Notes under the pieces: generated by a model
Databases searched by the model: none
Told to the model about the DNA's origin: nothing
What the model saw: the letters and a program-made list of their open reading frames with translations, nothing else
Assembly: GCF_050699915.1 (NCBI RefSeq)
Contig: NZ_JBOHGA010000222.1
Coordinates: forward strand, 1 to 9,755
Origin: Actinophytocola sp050699915
GTDB taxonomy: Bacteria > Actinomycetota > Actinomycetes > Mycobacteriales > Pseudonocardiaceae
Direction of reading: 5' to 3'
Length of the DNA stretch: 9,755 bases
Program-made: the position numbers and the translations under genes
Part shown: in pieces, positions 1-6,530 of the stretch
Numbering within the stretch: the stretch's first letter is position 1
Layout of the letters: every line of letters begins with the position of its first letter

Positions 1-1136
1 CGGACGAGCAGGCCAGACGACCGGTCCGCGACGGCGACCGGCAGCCCGCCGACGGCGGCCGCCACGACCGGCGTCCCGCACGCCTGCGCCTCGAGCGCGA
101 CGAGCCCGAACGACTCGTTGTGGCTGGGCACCGCGACGACGTCGGCCGCCCGGTACACCTCGACCAGCTCGGGCCCCTGCCGGGGCGGCAGGAACCGCAC
201 GACGTCGTCGATGCCGAGCGCGACGGCCAGCTCCTGCAGCGAGGTGGGTGCCTCCAGGCCCGACCCGGACGGCCCGCCGGCCACGACGACCGTCAGCCGC
301 TCGCGAGAGACGGCACCGCGGGCCAGCAGCTCGGCCGCGGCCCGCAGCAGCACGTCCGGCGCCTTCAGCGGCTGGATCCGGCCCACGAACGCGAGCACGA
401 CCGCGTCCGGCCGGATGCCCAGCGCGGCGCGTGCGGCGGCCCGGTCGCCAGGCGCGAACAGGTCCAGGTCGACGCCCGGCGCCACGGTGTTGACCTTGTC
501 CGGCGCGGCGTCGTACAGGTCGACGAGCTGGCCCGCCTCGACCGCGGTGTTGGCGATCAGCTGGTCGGCCTGGTCGACGACCTGCTGCTCGCCGATCGCG
601 CGGGTGCGCGGCTCGGGGCTGTCACCGGCGGCGAGCGCGAGGTTCTTGACCTTGGCCAGCGTGTGCGCGGAGAACACCAGCGGCACGCCCCAGCGGTCCC
701 GGGCGAGCCAGCCGACCTGCCCGGACAGCCAGTAGTGCGAGTGCACGAGGTCGTAGTAGCCGGGCTCGTGGAAGGCCTCGGCCCGCAGCACGCCCGCGGT
801 GAAGGCGCACAGCTGAGCCGGCAGCTCGTCCTTGCCGAGCCCCTCGAACGGGCCGGCGTGCACGTGCCGGACCAGCACGCCCGGCGCGAGCTCGGCCACC
901 GGCGGCAGGTCCGAGGACGTGGCCCGGGTGAACACCTCGACGGCGATCCCGCGCCGGGCCATCCGGGTCGCGGTCTGGGTGATGTAGACGTTCATCCCGC
1001 CGGCGTCGCCGGTGCCCGGCTGCTCGAGCGGCGAGGTGTGGACGGAGAGCACCGCCACCCGCCTCGGCGGGCGATGGAGTCGTACTACCGCACCCTCTAG
1101 GGCACCCTCAACTACGGCACTGCTGGCTTCCCGCAC
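1..1136 (-). CDS. mshA: D-inositol-3-phosphate glycosyltransferase MshA (C-terminus beyond left edge)
   Basis: MshA catalyses the first committed step of mycothiol synthesis, moving GlcNAc from UDP-GlcNAc to 1L-myo-inositol-1-phosphate in the cytosol. 378 residues are visible; the last few dozen of a usual 420-480 lie off the left edge. Visible GT4/GT-B motifs are TSPLEQPGTGDAGGMNVY (34-51), VHSHYWLSGQVGWLARDRW (131-149), FVGRIQPLKAPD (250-261), AGGPSGSGL (286-294) and the nucleotide-sugar signature ESFGLVALEAQACGTPVV (341-358), with the E-x7-E pair E341/E349. These align closely with M. tuberculosis Rv0486 as I recall it. The GTG at 1136 is chosen because GGGAG (1146-1142) lies 5 nt upstream; the in-frame GTG at 1142 overlaps that Shine-Dalgarno. 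The first ~25 residues are a non-conserved leader. The gene starts 12 nt after the upstream hydrolase stop, so it is probably the last or a late member of the transpeptidase-hydrolase-mshA operon. Confidence 0.96.
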   Translation of the reverse strand, partial: MREASSAVVEGALEGAVVRLHRPPRRVAVLSVHTSPLEQPGTGDAGGMNVYITQTATRMARRGIAVEVFTRATSSDLPPVAELAPGVLVRHVHAGPFEGLGKDELPAQLCAFTAGVLRAEAFHEPGYYDLVHSHYWLSGQVGWLARDRWGVPLVFSAHTLAKVKNLALAAGDSPEPRTRAIGEQQVVDQADQLIANTAVEAGQLVDLYDAAPDKVNTVAPGVDLDLFAPGDRAAARAALGIRPDAVVLAFVGRIQPLKAPDVLLRAAAELLARGAVSRERLTVVVAGGPSGSGLEAPTSLQELAVALGIDDVVRFLPPRQGPELVEVYRAADVVAVPSHNESFGLVALEAQACGTPVVAAAVGGLPVAVADRSSGLLV

Positions 1137-1141
1137 ATCCA

Positions 1142-1146
1142 CTCCC
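1142..1146 (-). promoter_or_regulatory. Shine-Dalgarno of mshA
   Basis: GGGAG on the minus strand lies 5 nt before the GTG at 1136. It favours that codon over the in-frame GTG at 1142, whose first base is the last base of the ribosome-binding site. An in-frame TAG (1151-1149, the hydrolase stop) rules out a start further upstream. Confidence 0.6.
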
Positions 1147-1148
1147 GA

Positions 1149-1991
1149 CTAGTGGCTGGTGGTCGAACCCGCGAACTCGAGCAGGACCGTGTCGAACGCG
1201 TCGGTTCGTTCCGCGAACGGCATGTGGCCCACGTCTTCGAACCAACGCATTTGCGCACCGGGAATCTTCCCGGCCGCGTACTCGGCCGCCCGCGGACTGA
1301 TCACCTCGTCCCGTTCACCGTGCACGACCAGGGCCGGCACGGACACGCCGGCCAGCACTTCAGCACTGCCGAGTGTTCGCCGGAACAGCGCCGCGCGCAC
1401 GGCCGGCGGCACCCGCAGCATGTCGGAGACGAGCCGCTGGACGCCGGCGCCGGGCAGCGGCGTGGCGGTCATCCGGCCGGCGAAGGCGGTCAGCGCCGGG
1501 ACCGCGACGGCCGGGTCCTCGGACAGCGCCGGGCGCATCAGGCCGTCCCATGCCGGGCCGACCTCGCCGCCGGGGTTGCCCGGGCCGATCTCGGTGATGG
1601 CGTCGACGAGCACGATGCCGCGCACCCCGGCGGTGCCGCGTTCGCGCAGGTAGTCGGCGATGACCAGGCCGCCGTAGGACCAGCCGACGAGCACCGCCGG
1701 ACCGGTCCGCTCGAGCACCGCGGCGACGTCCGCCGCCCAGACGGCCGGGTCGGCGTAGCCGCCGCCGGCCGGGTCCGGGGTGTCGGACTCACCGTGTCCG
1801 CGCAGGTCGAGCGCCACGAGTCGGTGGTGTGCGGTCAGTTCCGGGTCGGCGAGCTGCCGGGCCCAGGCGCTGCCGCTGGCCGACCAGCCGTGCAGGAACA
1901 CGAACGGCGGCGCCTCCGTGCGGCCGGCCTCGCGGACGGCCAGCCGCACGCCGCCGGCACCTTCGACACAGCCGACGAGCCTGCCGGTCAC
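1149..1991 (-). CDS. Alpha/beta hydrolase, substrate unknown
   Basis: A 280-residue alpha/beta-hydrolase-fold protein, normal length for the superfamily and without signal peptide or membrane segment. The HGWSASG oxyanion-hole segment is at 34-40, the DLRGHGESD strand-turn at 62-70, and the nucleophile elbow GWSYGG gives Ser105. The acid is probably Asp228 in HGERDEV and the base His256 in EDVGHMPF, so the triad is complete. The region between the nucleophile and the acid (about 130-215) is the cap and gives no clear substrate clue. An esterase, haloperoxidase-like or carbon-carbon-bond hydrolase role is equally possible. The GTG start at 1991 is chosen because it overlaps the transpeptidase TGA (GTGA, 3 shared bases), implying translational coupling. 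A longer open frame extends upstream, but it overlaps transpeptidase coding sequence and is not hydrolase-like there. mshA begins 12 nt after its stop. Confidence 0.9.
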   Translation of the reverse strand: MTGRLVGCVEGAGGVRLAVREAGRTEAPPFVFLHGWSASGSAWARQLADPELTAHHRLVALDLRGHGESDTPDPAGGGYADPAVWAADVAAVLERTGPAVLVGWSYGGLVIADYLRERGTAGVRGIVLVDAITEIGPGNPGGEVGPAWDGLMRPALSEDPAVAVPALTAFAGRMTATPLPGAGVQRLVSDMLRVPPAVRAALFRRTLGSAEVLAGVSVPALVVHGERDEVISPRAAEYAAGKIPGAQMRWFEDVGHMPFAERTDAFDTVLLEFAGSTTSH

Positions 1992-3172
1992 AAGGCCGAC
2001 ATCGACTGCCACTGGCTCCACGGGATCAGCCAGTCGAACACGTCCGACGTGGTCGGGAACTTGGCCTTCGAGCCGGTGATCTCCACCGGGTCGCCGACCA
2101 GCGCGGTGTCGTAGTACTTCTTCGCGTCCGCCTCGAAGAGGTTGACGCAGCCGTGCGAGCTGTTGACCTTGCCGATGTTGGCGCGGTTCTCCTCGTTCTC
2201 GTGGATGAACTCGCCGTGGTTGGAGATGCGCACGGCCCACTTCTTCTTGACGTTCGTGTAGCCGTAGCGCGGGTTGGAGAAGTCGCCGACCGGCTCCTTC
2301 GACATCACGATGACGGTGCCGTTGGGCGTGTTCAGGTTCGGGTCGGCGTCCTTGCCGTTGCTGGCCGGGTAGCTCGCGGCGAGCGAGCCGTCGCGGTACA
2401 CGTCCATCTTGTGCTGGGGCGTGTTGATCTTCACGACCTGGCTGCGACCGACCGTGAACGATGTCGACAGGTCGGACTTGCCGTACGCGCCGTCGCCGAA
2501 GGACAGGCCGTAGAGCTTGGCGTTGACCGTCACCTTCGTGTTGGCCGGCCAGTACTCCTTTGGCCGCCAGTCGACCTGCTGGTCACCGAGCCAGCCCCAG
2601 GAGCCCTCGACAGGGACGGACGTCTCAAGCTTCAGGGCCTTCTCCACGGCGGCCTTGTCGGTGACCGGGCCCTCGGGGAACTTGATGCTGACGGGCATGC
2701 CGACGCCGACGGTGGCCTCGTCGCCAGGGTTGATCGTGGCGCGGGGGGTCGCGGCGGGGGCGAGCGTGGTGAAGCTGCCCTCCTGCGTCGACTCCTTGCC
2801 GGACTCGTTCTCGGCGGTGGCCTCGTACTTGTAGGTCTTGCCGTAGCCGAGGACCTCGCCGCTGGTCCAGCTGAGCTTGTCCGCCGCGAGCTTGCCGGCG
2901 ACCTCCTTGCCGGCGGGGGTGACCAGCTTGACGTCGGTGAGCTCGCCACCGTCGACGGTGATCTTGATGGGATCGAGGACGGGCACGTCCTTGGCGCCGT
3001 CGGCGGGGGCGAAGGTGATCTTCGCGGCCGGCGTCTCGTCGCGTTCCTGCTGCTTCCCGGGCGCCTTCGAGTCGAAGACCGCGCCACCGTCTGTTTCGTT
3101 TGAGCACGCGGCGACCAGGGAAAGGGTCGCCAACAACGCGACGACCGAGCCGAACATCCGCTGTGTTCTCAC
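1988..3172 (-). CDS. L,D-transpeptidase lipoprotein (Ig-like plus YkuD domains), LprQ/LdtMt5-like
   Basis: A 394-residue cell-envelope enzyme predicted to form 3-3 cross-links in peptidoglycan or to attach proteins to it. The N-terminus has a charged n-region (R2, R5), a hydrophobic core and a lipobox LVAAC ending at Cys23, so it should be lipidated and face outward. Residues about 47-137 and 140-245 form two Ig-like modules; the first begins KITFAPADGAKDVPVLDPI. The YkuD catalytic domain spans about 246-368, with HGEFIHEN (319-326, conserved His324) and the active-site motif SSHGCVNL (338-345, nucleophile Cys342). The Trp-rich tail DVFDWLIPWSQW (377-388) resembles the C-terminal subdomain of mycobacterial Ldt enzymes. 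The GTG start has GGAGG 10 nt upstream; starting at Met6 would lose the charged n-region. It is the first gene of the operon with the hydrolase and mshA. It is the positional counterpart of Rv0483 (lprQ) beside murB. Confidence 0.95.
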   Translation of the reverse strand: MRTQRMFGSVVALLATLSLVAACSNETDGGAVFDSKAPGKQQERDETPAAKITFAPADGAKDVPVLDPIKITVDGGELTDVKLVTPAGKEVAGKLAADKLSWTSGEVLGYGKTYKYEATAENESGKESTQEGSFTTLAPAATPRATINPGDEATVGVGMPVSIKFPEGPVTDKAAVEKALKLETSVPVEGSWGWLGDQQVDWRPKEYWPANTKVTVNAKLYGLSFGDGAYGKSDLSTSFTVGRSQVVKINTPQHKMDVYRDGSLAASYPASNGKDADPNLNTPNGTVIVMSKEPVGDFSNPRYGYTNVKKKWAVRISNHGEFIHENEENRANIGKVNSSHGCVNLFEADAKKYYDTALVGDPVEITGSKAKFPTTSDVFDWLIPWSQWQSMSAL

Positions 3173-3182
3173 CGTGTGTCAA

Positions 3183-3187
3183 CCTCC
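3183..3187 (-). promoter_or_regulatory. Shine-Dalgarno of the L,D-transpeptidase gene
   Basis: GGAGG on the minus strand lies 10 nt before the GTG at 3172. The spacing is slightly long, but this is the only strong site and it supports the start that preserves the lipoprotein signal n-region. The TTGACA that follows directly (3182-3177) is too close to the start to act as this gene's -35 box. Confidence 0.55.
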
Positions 3188-3237
3188 GCCTGAGTCTGGC
3201 CCTCGTATTGAGGACGCCCGGGAGCCGGACGAGGTGC

Positions 3238-3266
3238 TTGCAGGAGAGTGTGACAGTGGTCATACT
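3238..3266 (+). promoter_or_regulatory. Candidate sigma-70-type promoter for the SDR gene
   Basis: TTGCAG (3238-3243) and CATACT (3261-3266) are separated by 17 nt, a plausible housekeeping promoter reading toward the SDR gene. Transcription would start near 3272-3274 and give an untranslated leader of about 40 nt. The assignment is by eye; the -10 box matches the consensus only in part. Confidence 0.4.
3248..3265. promoter_or_regulatory. Candidate operator, imperfect palindrome
   Basis: GTGTGAC-AGTG-GTCATAC has 7-bp half-sites with one mismatch and a 4-bp centre. It covers most of the spacer and all but the last base of the candidate -10 box of the SDR promoter. A bound dimer there would block that promoter and might also influence the divergent transpeptidase operon. 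No regulator is encoded next to it, so its binding partner is unknown. Confidence 0.35.
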
Positions 3267-3281
3267 CCGGCGGGCACCCAC

Positions 3282-3297
3282 CCGGGATACCTCCCGG
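3282..3297 (+). other. Hairpin in the presumed SDR leader
   Basis: CCGGGA-TACC-TCCCGG is a perfect 6-bp stem with a 4-nt loop. It ends 16 nt before the GTG start of the SDR gene. It could lower translation, stabilise the leader or be chance in GC-rich DNA. No T-tract follows, so it is not a classical terminator. Confidence 0.35.
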
Positions 3298-3313
3298 TGT
3301 TGGATCGGTAAAC

Positions 3314-4048
3314 GTGAACGACATCGACACGGCGATCGTCAGCGGGGCCAGTTCGGGCATCGGCGAGGCGACCGCGCGGGGGCTCGCCGCCGCCGGTTTC
3401 CACGTGATCCTCGGCGCCCGCCGGGTCGATCGACTCGTTGCCATCGCCTCGGAGATCGGCGGCACGGCGCTGCCACTTGATGTGACGTCACCCTCGTCCG
3501 TGGCCGAGTTCGTCGCCGCGGCACCGGCGTGCCGGGTGTTGGTCAACAACGCCGGCGGCGCACGGGGCCTCGATCCGGTCGAGTCCGCGGACGAGGACCA
3601 CTGGCGCTGGATGTGGGAGACGAACGTCCTGGGCACGCTGAGACTGACCAAGGCGCTGCTGCCGACGCTCGTCGCGTCCGGCGACGGCCACGTGGTGACG
3701 GTGACGTCGATCGCGGCGCGCGAGGTGTACGACAGGGGCGCGGGCTACACGAGCGCGAAGCACGCGCAGTCGGCCCTGCACCGCACCCTGCGCGGCGAGC
3801 ACCTTGGCCAGCCGGTCCGGTTCACCGAGATCCTGCCGGGCATGGTGGAGACGGAGTTCTCGCTGGTCCGCTTCGACGGCGACGCGGAGCGCTCGGACGC
3901 GGTGTACGCGGGAGTCACACCGCTGACGGCGCAGGACGTCGCGGAGACCGTCGTGTTCGCGGTGACCCGGCCCGCGCACTTCAACATCGACGAGATCGTC
4001 CTGAAGCCCCGCGCCCAGGCCTCGGCGACGCGGCTGCACCGCGAGTAG
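3314..4048 (+). CDS. Short-chain dehydrogenase/reductase, Rv0484c-like
   Basis: A 244-residue classical SDR using NAD(H) or NADP(H). The Rossmann motif is SGASSGIG (10-17), the adenine-stabilising motif is NNAG (78-81), and the catalytic tetrad is Asn104, Ser132, Tyr145 and Lys149 (GYTSAK). PGMVETEF (175-182) closes the nucleotide site. ARR at 35-37 after the second strand suggests a preference for NADP(H). Length and motif spacing are normal; the substrate cannot be read from sequence. The GTG start at 3314 precedes the Rossmann strand by six residues; only a weak GGA lies upstream. The gene lies between murB and the transpeptidase and runs opposite to both. In M. tuberculosis, as I recall, the related SDR Rv0484c also sits beside lprQ. 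It converges on murB with an 18-nt gap. Confidence 0.9.
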   Translation: MNDIDTAIVSGASSGIGEATARGLAAAGFHVILGARRVDRLVAIASEIGGTALPLDVTSPSSVAEFVAAAPACRVLVNNAGGARGLDPVESADEDHWRWMWETNVLGTLRLTKALLPTLVASGDGHVVTVTSIAAREVYDRGAGYTSAKHAQSALHRTLRGEHLGQPVRFTEILPGMVETEFSLVRFDGDAERSDAVYAGVTPLTAQDVAETVVFAVTRPAHFNIDEIVLKPRAQASATRLHRE

Positions 4049-4060
4049 CGCGAACAGCGC
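4048..4060. terminator. Weak hairpin between convergent SDR and murB
   Basis: GCGC-GAACA-GCGC lies in the 18-nt gap between the SDR stop (4048) and the murB stop (4067), where a bidirectional terminator would be expected. The stem is only 4 bp, has no T-tract and begins on the last base of the SDR stop, so it may be chance. Confidence 0.2.
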
Positions 4061-4066
4061 GGGCGA

Positions 4067-5167
<1,101 letters not shown>

Positions 5168-5179
5168 GGGCTCCAACGG

Positions 5180-5185
5180 TAACCT
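5180..5185 (+). promoter_or_regulatory. Candidate -10 box for leaderless DUF2505 transcript
   Basis: TAACCT fits TANNNT and ends 7 nt before the ATG at 5193, so transcription would begin at or next to the start codon. No Shine-Dalgarno precedes the ATG. No convincing -35 element is visible. The same bases on the other strand overlap murB's GGAGG. Confidence 0.45.
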
Positions 5186-5187
5186 CC
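5183..5187 (-). promoter_or_regulatory. Shine-Dalgarno favouring a TTG start for murB
   Basis: GGAGG on the minus strand is 6 nt before an in-frame TTG (5176-5174), which is ideal spacing, but 15 nt before the ATG at 5167, which is too far. This decides for the TTG unless the weaker GGAG (5174-5171), 3 nt before the ATG, is used. Confidence 0.5.
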
Positions 5188-5192
5188 GTCGC

Positions 5193-5693
5193 ATGGCAAC
5201 CAGCCTGGAGCACCGGTCGACGTTCCCCGTCGCGGCCGGCGAGGTGTACGGCACCCTCGTTGACAAGGCATTCCTCACCGAGCGCCTGACCGACATCGGC
5301 GGCAAGGACGCGACACTGCTCGCGCACTCCCGTGACGGCGACCGCGTGACCTTCCGGATGCGCCAGGGCGTGGACGCCTCCCGGCTGCCCGGCGCGGTGC
5401 GGACGATCATCAACGGCGACCTCGTGGTCGAGCGCGAGGAGCGGTGGCGGCCGGAGGGCGACTTCTACGCGGGCGCCACCCGGGTCACGATCGCCGGCGT
5501 GCCGGGTGAGATCCAGGGCCGCTCGCGGATCGCCGGCACCGACTCCCAGGGCACGCTGGTGATCACCGCCCAGGTGAAGGTCAGCATCCCGCTGATCGGC
5601 GGAAAGCTGGAGAAGGTCGTCGCCGAGCAGGTCGGCAAGCTGCTGGCAGCGGAGGCCGAGTACGCCGAGAAGTGGCTGGCCGGCGACGCCTGA
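5193..5693 (+). CDS. DUF2505 family protein, Rv0481c-like
   Basis: A 166-residue protein of unknown function matching the DUF2505 family in length and layout. The N-terminal SLEHRSTFPVAAGEVYGTLVD (with a following FLTERL) looks like the first strand and helix of a START/SRPBCC-like fold. The central segment has alternating strands (VTFRMRQGV, GDLVVEREERW, TRVTIAGV). The C-terminus ends with the recognisable VKVSIPLIGGKLEKVVAEQV (about 127-146) followed by an amphipathic helix. No signal peptide or catalytic motif is seen. The family is found beside murB in mycobacteria (Rv0481c, from memory), and here it is divergently transcribed from murB with 25 nt between starts. Lipid or other hydrophobic ligand binding is a fold-based inference only. 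The ATG at 5193 is chosen because the family's N-terminus begins there and a TANNNT box is 7 nt upstream. Confidence 0.85.
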   Translation: MATSLEHRSTFPVAAGEVYGTLVDKAFLTERLTDIGGKDATLLAHSRDGDRVTFRMRQGVDASRLPGAVRTIINGDLVVEREERWRPEGDFYAGATRVTIAGVPGEIQGRSRIAGTDSQGTLVITAQVKVSIPLIGGKLEKVVAEQVGKLLAAEAEYAEKWLAGDA

Positions 5694-5706
5694 CAGGGCC
5701 GACCCG

Positions 5707-5720
5707 AAGCTGTTCAGCTT
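5707..5720. repeat. Palindrome upstream of the tipA-like promoter
   Basis: AAGCTG-TT-CAGCTT is a perfect 6-bp inverted repeat with a 2-bp centre. It lies 13 nt after the DUF2505 stop, and its last two bases overlap the -35 box TTGACC (5719-5724). It could be an operator or a small terminator for DUF2505 (5-bp stem, 4-nt loop); neither is proven. Confidence 0.35.
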
Positions 5721-5749
5721 GACCTTGACGTTACGTCAACTTCTATCGT
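5719..5749 (+). promoter_or_regulatory. MerR-type promoter with central operator palindrome
   Basis: TTGACC (5719-5724) and TATCGT (5744-5749) are separated by 19 bp, the over-long spacer typical of promoters activated by MerR-family proteins through DNA distortion. Inside the spacer is a perfect palindrome, TTGACGT-T-ACGTCAA (5725-5739). The ATG at 5757 begins 7 nt after the -10 box, so the mRNA should be leaderless. From memory, the Streptomyces lividans ptipA operator has a similar ACGT-N-ACGT core in a 19-bp spacer. The gene downstream encodes a TipA-type MerR protein, so autoregulation is the natural reading. Confidence 0.75.
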
Positions 5750-5756
5750 GGTCGGC

Positions 5757-6527
5757 ATGGCATGGTCGATCGCTCAGGTGGCGCGGATGTCCAAGGTGAC
5801 GTCCCGGACCCTGCGCCACTACGACGAGATCGGCCTGCTGCCGCCCGCCTGGGTCGGCGCCAACGGCTACCGGTACTACGAGCAGGAGCAGCTGCTGCGA
5901 CTCCAGCAGATCCTCGTCATGCGCGAGCTGGGGGTGGGCCTCGACGCGATCGCCGAGATCGTGCACGAGGGTCGCGACCGGGCCGAGGTGTTGGCGCTGC
6001 ATCGCAAGTGGCTGCTCGCCGAGCGCGACCGGTTCCAGCGGCTGGCGAACACAGTGTCCCGCACGATCGAGGAGCTGAGAGGAGGTGAGAACGTGAACGC
6101 GAAGTCAGGCAGCTCCATGGACCACTGGTTCGAGGGCTTCGACTCGGCCAAGCAGGCCGAGCTCCAGGAGGAGGCCCGGCAGCGGTGGGGCGCGGAGAAC
6201 GTGGACGCCGCCAACGCACAGGTGAAGGACGAGCCCAGCCGGTGGTGGCGCGACCAGCGCGAGCAGTGGGCGACGCAGCTCGACTCGCTGGTCGAGCTGA
6301 TCGACGCGGGCCGCGAGCCGGTCGACCCGGCGGTGCAGGACGTGCTGGATGGCCACTACCGGTGGATCAGCCAGCACTGGACCCCGAACCGGGAGTCCTA
6401 CACGGGGCTGGGCGACCTGTACGCCGACGACCCGAGGTTCCGGGCGAACTTCGACCGGACCGACCCCCGGCTGGCGGAGTTCCTGCGCGCGGCGATGGCC
6501 GAGTACGCGCGGACCCGCCTCGACTAG
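5757..6527 (+). CDS. MerR-family regulator with TipAS-type ligand-binding domain (TipAL-like)
   Basis: A 256-residue ligand-sensing transcription activator. Residues 1-70 are the MerR winged helix: WSIAQVARMSKVTSRTLRHY (3-22), DEIGLLPP (23-30) and NGYRYYEQEQLLRLQQI (36-52). A dimerisation coiled-coil covers about 75-109 (HRKWLLAERDRFQRLANTVS). Residues about 120-256 form an all-helical TipAS antibiotic-binding domain, recognised by FEGFDSAKQAELQEEARQRWG (the domain's start) and GLGDLYADDPRF (217-228). Length is close to Streptomyces TipAL (253). The protein has no cysteine, so classical covalent thiopeptide capture is impossible; the ligand is unknown. The ATG at 5757 is chosen from the MerR motif and the -10 box 7 nt upstream; the GTG at 5748 lies inside the -10 box. 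An internal start likely gives the ligand domain alone. The target may be its own promoter and possibly the operon downstream. Confidence 0.93.
   Translation: MAWSIAQVARMSKVTSRTLRHYDEIGLLPPAWVGANGYRYYEQEQLLRLQQILVMRELGVGLDAIAEIVHEGRDRAEVLALHRKWLLAERDRFQRLANTVSRTIEELRGGENVNAKSGSSMDHWFEGFDSAKQAELQEEARQRWGAENVDAANAQVKDEPSRWWRDQREQWATQLDSLVELIDAGREPVDPAVQDVLDGHYRWISQHWTPNRESYTGLGDLYADDPRFRANFDRTDPRLAEFLRAAMAEYARTRLD
6081..6089 (+). promoter_or_regulatory. Internal Shine-Dalgarno for the TipAS-like short product
   Basis: GGAGGTGAG inside the tipA-like gene is a near-perfect match to the anti-Shine-Dalgarno. Its GGAGG ends 7 nt before an in-frame GTG (6093). It sits at the linker between coiled-coil and ligand domain, exactly where a separate ligand domain would start. 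Confidence 0.7.
6093..6527 (+). CDS. TipAS-like short form, ligand-binding domain only (internal start)
   Basis: This in-frame product of the tipA-like gene starts at Val113 of the long form (GTG at 6093) and shares its stop. It would be 144 residues, which is the length known for Streptomyces lividans TipAS, made from an internal start in the same gene. It lacks the DNA-binding helix-turn-helix and coiled-coil and contains the whole helical ligand domain. In S. lividans the short form is the major product and is thought to titrate or sequester the drug. A similar role here is inference from the strong ribosome-binding site, since the long form appears leaderless. If the internal GTG is not used, this is only a domain of the long protein. 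Confidence 0.6.
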   Translation: MNAKSGSSMDHWFEGFDSAKQAELQEEARQRWGAENVDAANAQVKDEPSRWWRDQREQWATQLDSLVELIDAGREPVDPAVQDVLDGHYRWISQHWTPNRESYTGLGDLYADDPRFRANFDRTDPRLAEFLRAAMAEYARTRLD

Positions 6528-6530
6528 CCC

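Noticed and set aside
120..1100. Long plus-strand open frame opposite mshA
   Set aside because: Arg/Gly/Ala-rich translation without domain logic; the minus strand encodes an unmistakable MshA. It is a GC-bias shadow.
1992..2240. N-terminal extension of the alpha/beta hydrolase frame to an ATG at 2240
   Set aside because: These bases encode the catalytic end of the L,D-transpeptidase; the extension is Arg-rich and the GTGA overlap at 1988-1991 gives a clean start.
1829..3103. 424-residue plus-strand open frame opposite the L,D-transpeptidase
   Set aside because: Low-complexity Val/Leu/Gly/Arg translation with no motif, mirroring a well-supported lipoprotein gene on the minus strand.
3482..3491. 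GTGACGTCAC perfect 10-bp palindrome
   Set aside because: It lies inside the SDR coding sequence (encoding part of DVTSP, a common SDR segment) and away from any start, so it is probably codon coincidence.
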